Assembly (NCBI RefSeq): GCF_014750685.1
Contig: NZ_JAAXGE010000001.1
Span: 558,001-622,000 of the forward strand
DNA from: Bacteroides sp. GM023
GTDB lineage: Bacteria; Bacteroidota; Bacteroidia; Bacteroidales; Bacteroidaceae
Reading direction: 5' to 3'
DNA: 64,000 nucleotides
A program made the position numbers and the translations under genes. Shown piece by piece: positions 62,023 through 64,000 of this stretch. Each line of letters opens with the position of its first letter. The stretch's first letter is position 1. Below the pieces are notes generated by a model. It was not told where the DNA came from. It saw only the letters and a list, made by a program, of their open reading frames with translations, and searched no databases.

Positions 62023-64000
62023 AAAAGGAACTAAAGATAAAGAAGCGCAGCCTGGTAGAATGGGCGATGCATTACCGGCAGATTGTCATCCTGATAACCT
62101 GTTGCCTGATGGCATTCGGAGTCTTCGGACTGTCTGAGATGAAAAAGAATGAATTTCCTGATTTCACCATCCGGCAGGGAATTGTGGTAGCTGTGTATCC
62201 GGGAGCCACTGCCGCTGAAGTGGAAGAACAGGTAGCCAAACCTTTGGAGAACTATATATTCAGTTATAAAGAGGTGAAGAAAAGCAAAACCCATTCTACC
62301 TGTAAGGATGGAATGGTCGTCATACAGGTGGAGTTGAATGATGAACTGAATAATAAGGATGAATTTTGGAGCAAGTTCAAGCACGGAGTCGGACAATTTA
62401 AAAGCGAACTGCCGCAAGGAGTACTTGGTTTGCAGGTCATGGATGATTTTGGCGACACATCAGCTTTACTGATTACGATGGAGAGCGAGGAGAAAACCTA
62501 CCGCGAACTGGATACCTATATGGACGGATTGAAAGACCGACTTCGGAGAATAGAAAGCGTAGGACGGCTGAATACGTATGGTATGCAGCAGGAACAGATT
62601 TCTATTTATTTGGATAGCGAACGTCTGTCTCATTACGGCATCAATGACCAGACACTTGCCATGTCACTGTTTACGAAAGGATTCACCACCACTGCTGGAC
62701 GAGTGAAAACACAAGATTATGTTTCCCCCGTCTACATCGGCAAATCCTTGAATACCCTGCGTGATGTACAGGAAATGATTGTTTATTCCGATACGGACGG
62801 AAATACCGTCCGGTTGAAAGATGTAGTCAAAGTGGTAAGGGAATATCCCGCACAAGAATCGTCCATCACCAACAACGGAAAAAAATGCCTGCTTCTTAGT
62901 GTTGAAATGAAGAAAGGCAAGAATATCGTCCAAATGGGAAATGACGTAAAAGAAGTGTTGGAAGAATACGAGAAGACGTTGCCATCGGATGTGCAACTGT
63001 TCAAGATTACCGACCAAAGTAAGGTGGTGGATGACAGCGTAGCTACTTTTCTGAAAGAATTGATGATTGCCGTTGTGGCTGTGATTATGGTAGTGATGCT
63101 ATTAATGCCGTTCAGAGTGGCAATGGTGGCAGCATCCACCATCCCCATCACTGTATTTATCTCATTGGGATTATTCTATGCTTTCGGCATCGAACTGAAT
63201 ACGGTTACATTGGCGGCATTGATTGTCACATTAGGAATGATTGTGGACAATTCTATCGTGATAATAGACAGTTACCTGGAAAAGATATCCGAAGGAATGT
63301 CCCGTTGGCATGCTTCTATCGAGAGTGCCACCCATTTCTTCAAGTCTATCTTTTCGGCAACTTTGGCTATCAGTATTACCTTCTTCCCGTTCTTGTTTAC
63401 GATGAAGGGAATGATACATGACTTCCTGCTGAGTTTCCCGTGGGCTGTTACATTGGTATTGATGATTTCATTACTGGTGGCCGAACTATTAGTTCCCTTC
63501 ATGCAGTTCTACTTTATCCGGAAACCGGTGGAAAGTGAGCTTCCGGTGGGCGGAAAAAAGAAATTCTCTTTCCTGGATATCTTGCAGAACGGATACAACT
63601 GGCTACTGGATAAATGTTTCGCATATCCCCGGGTGACAATCGGAGTAGGAGGATTGTCCGTCATTGCAGGTGTGATATTGATGGGTTGCCTTCCGCAGAA
63701 GTTGATGCCGACAGCAGAACGCGACCAGTTTGCCGTAGAGATTTATATGCCGACCGGTACGGCTGTGGAGAAAACGACACAGATAGCAGATAGCCTGGAG
63801 CATATTCTTCGCCGAGACGAACGGGTAGTGTCGGTAGCTTCTTTTAAAGGGACTTCCTCGCCCCGTTTTCAGAACTCGTATGCTCCGCAGATGGGTGGAA
63901 GTAATTTTGCACAGTTCATCGTGAATACTACCGGAATTGACGCTACGGTAGAAGTACTGGATGAGTACACGCCCCGCTATTCGACTTATTTCCCGGAAGC
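62019..64000 (+). CDS. RND efflux pump permease (C-terminus beyond window)
   Basis: The frame opens at ATG 62019 and is still open at the window end (660 codons). It starts MKKELKIKKRSLVEWAMHYR followed by the first span and FPDFTIRQGIVVAVYPGATAAEVEEQVAKPLEN, the AcrB-family N-terminus. The central spans (LIVTLGMIVDNSIVIID) contain the proton-relay-type D of the D/N-rich TM4. The second periplasmic loop begins after GCLPQKLMPTAERDQFAVEIYMPTG. The pump exports drugs or metabolites using the proton gradient. It is coupled to the adaptor gene and probably controlled by the divergent AraC regulator. Confidence 0.9.
   Translation, partial: MKKELKIKKRSLVEWAMHYRQIVILITCCLMAFGVFGLSEMKKNEFPDFTIRQGIVVAVYPGATAAEVEEQVAKPLENYIFSYKEVKKSKTHSTCKDGMVVIQVELNDELNNKDEFWSKFKHGVGQFKSELPQGVLGLQVMDDFGDTSALLITMESEEKTYRELDTYMDGLKDRLRRIESVGRLNTYGMQQEQISIYLDSERLSHYGINDQTLAMSLFTKGFTTTAGRVKTQDYVSPVYIGKSLNTLRDVQEMIVYSDTDGNTVRLKDVVKVVREYPAQESSITNNGKKCLLLSVEMKKGKNIVQMGNDVKEVLEEYEKTLPSDVQLFKITDQSKVVDDSVATFLKELMIAVVAVIMVVMLLMPFRVAMVAASTIPITVFISLGLFYAFGIELNTVTLAALIVTLGMIVDNSIVIIDSYLEKISEGMSRWHASIESATHFFKSIFSATLAISITFFPFLFTMKGMIHDFLLSFPWAVTLVLMISLLVAELLVPFMQFYFIRKPVESELPVGGKKKFSFLDILQNGYNWLLDKCFAYPRVTIGVGGLSVIAGVILMGCLPQKLMPTAERDQFAVEIYMPTGTAVEKTTQIADSLEHILRRDERVVSVASFKGTSSPRFQNSYAPQMGGSNFAQFIVNTTGIDATVEVLDEYTPRYSTYFPE

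Overview
The window is a chromosomal segment of a gut Bacteroides, probably close to B. thetaiotaomicron or B. ovatus. The evidence is a SusC/SusD pair, DUF3575/DUF3868 and DUF4421/DUF4625 envelope proteins, a fused BioB-BioA, a biotin-dependent carboxylase operon, NrfA, and many promoters of the Bacteroides type (-33 TTTG, -7 TAnnTTTG). No phage, integrase, transposase, CRISPR array or rRNA is visible. Species is inferred from gene content only.

Layout. 1-2.9 kb (minus): glycosyltransferase (cut by the window edge), radical SAM/SPASM protein and thioredoxin lipoprotein. 3-6.7 kb (plus): a candidate RNA-repair operon of RtcB, an ATP-type RNA ligase and an HD-plus-P-loop-kinase protein, behind a long structured leader. 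6.7-11.6 kb (minus): YoaP-type acetyltransferase, lactate permease and a DUF3868/DUF3575 pair. 11.8-15.5 kb: acyl-CoA carboxylase operon (carboxyltransferase, biotin carboxylase, biotin carrier). 15.5-19.6 kb: hybrid histidine kinase and an AAA-like ATPase/nuclease. 19.6-25.5 kb (minus): biotin synthesis in transcription order bioBA, bioF, bioG, bioC, bioD. The cofactor genes thus lie near the biotin enzyme. 25.6-31.5 kb: DUF4421 protein and SusC/SusD. 31.6-37.9 kb: Fsr-type efflux pump, small stress membrane proteins, LacI regulator, SDR oxidoreductase, mannonate dehydratase and exonuclease. 38-43.3 kb: periplasmic-sensing histidine kinase, nitrite reductase NrfA, AraC regulator and FMN-binding protein. 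43.3-48.4 kb: small secreted and housekeeping genes, including a methyltransferase-rsgA pair. 48.7-51.4 kb: an unusual locus with two tRNA-like RNAs and four copies of a bipartite motif ahead of a RING/zinc-finger protein. 51.5-56.2 kb: HU-like protein, a second AAA-like ATPase/nuclease, a decayed duplicate leader and an AT-rich TPR lipoprotein. 56.6-59.7 kb: His-rich metal-linked TonB receptor operon. 59.9-64 kb: AraC regulator divergent from an RND efflux pair that runs off the window.

Three signals stand out. First, the 48.7-51.4 kb locus looks like a ribonucleoprotein or RNA-regulated system: two RNAs keep a tRNA acceptor stem and T-arm but lack a normal anticodon arm, and the motif AGGTCAA-N7-TTACTTC occurs four times between the promoter and the RING gene. 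Second, three intergenic gaps (7.7, 23.0 and 51.5 kb) each hold exactly four palindromic units at an exact 22-bp period. The unit sequence differs completely between arrays and arm changes are partly compensatory, so the architecture is shared although the sequence is not. Third, the RtcB/RNA-ligase/HD-kinase operon combines both known RNA-sealing chemistries with an end-healing enzyme.
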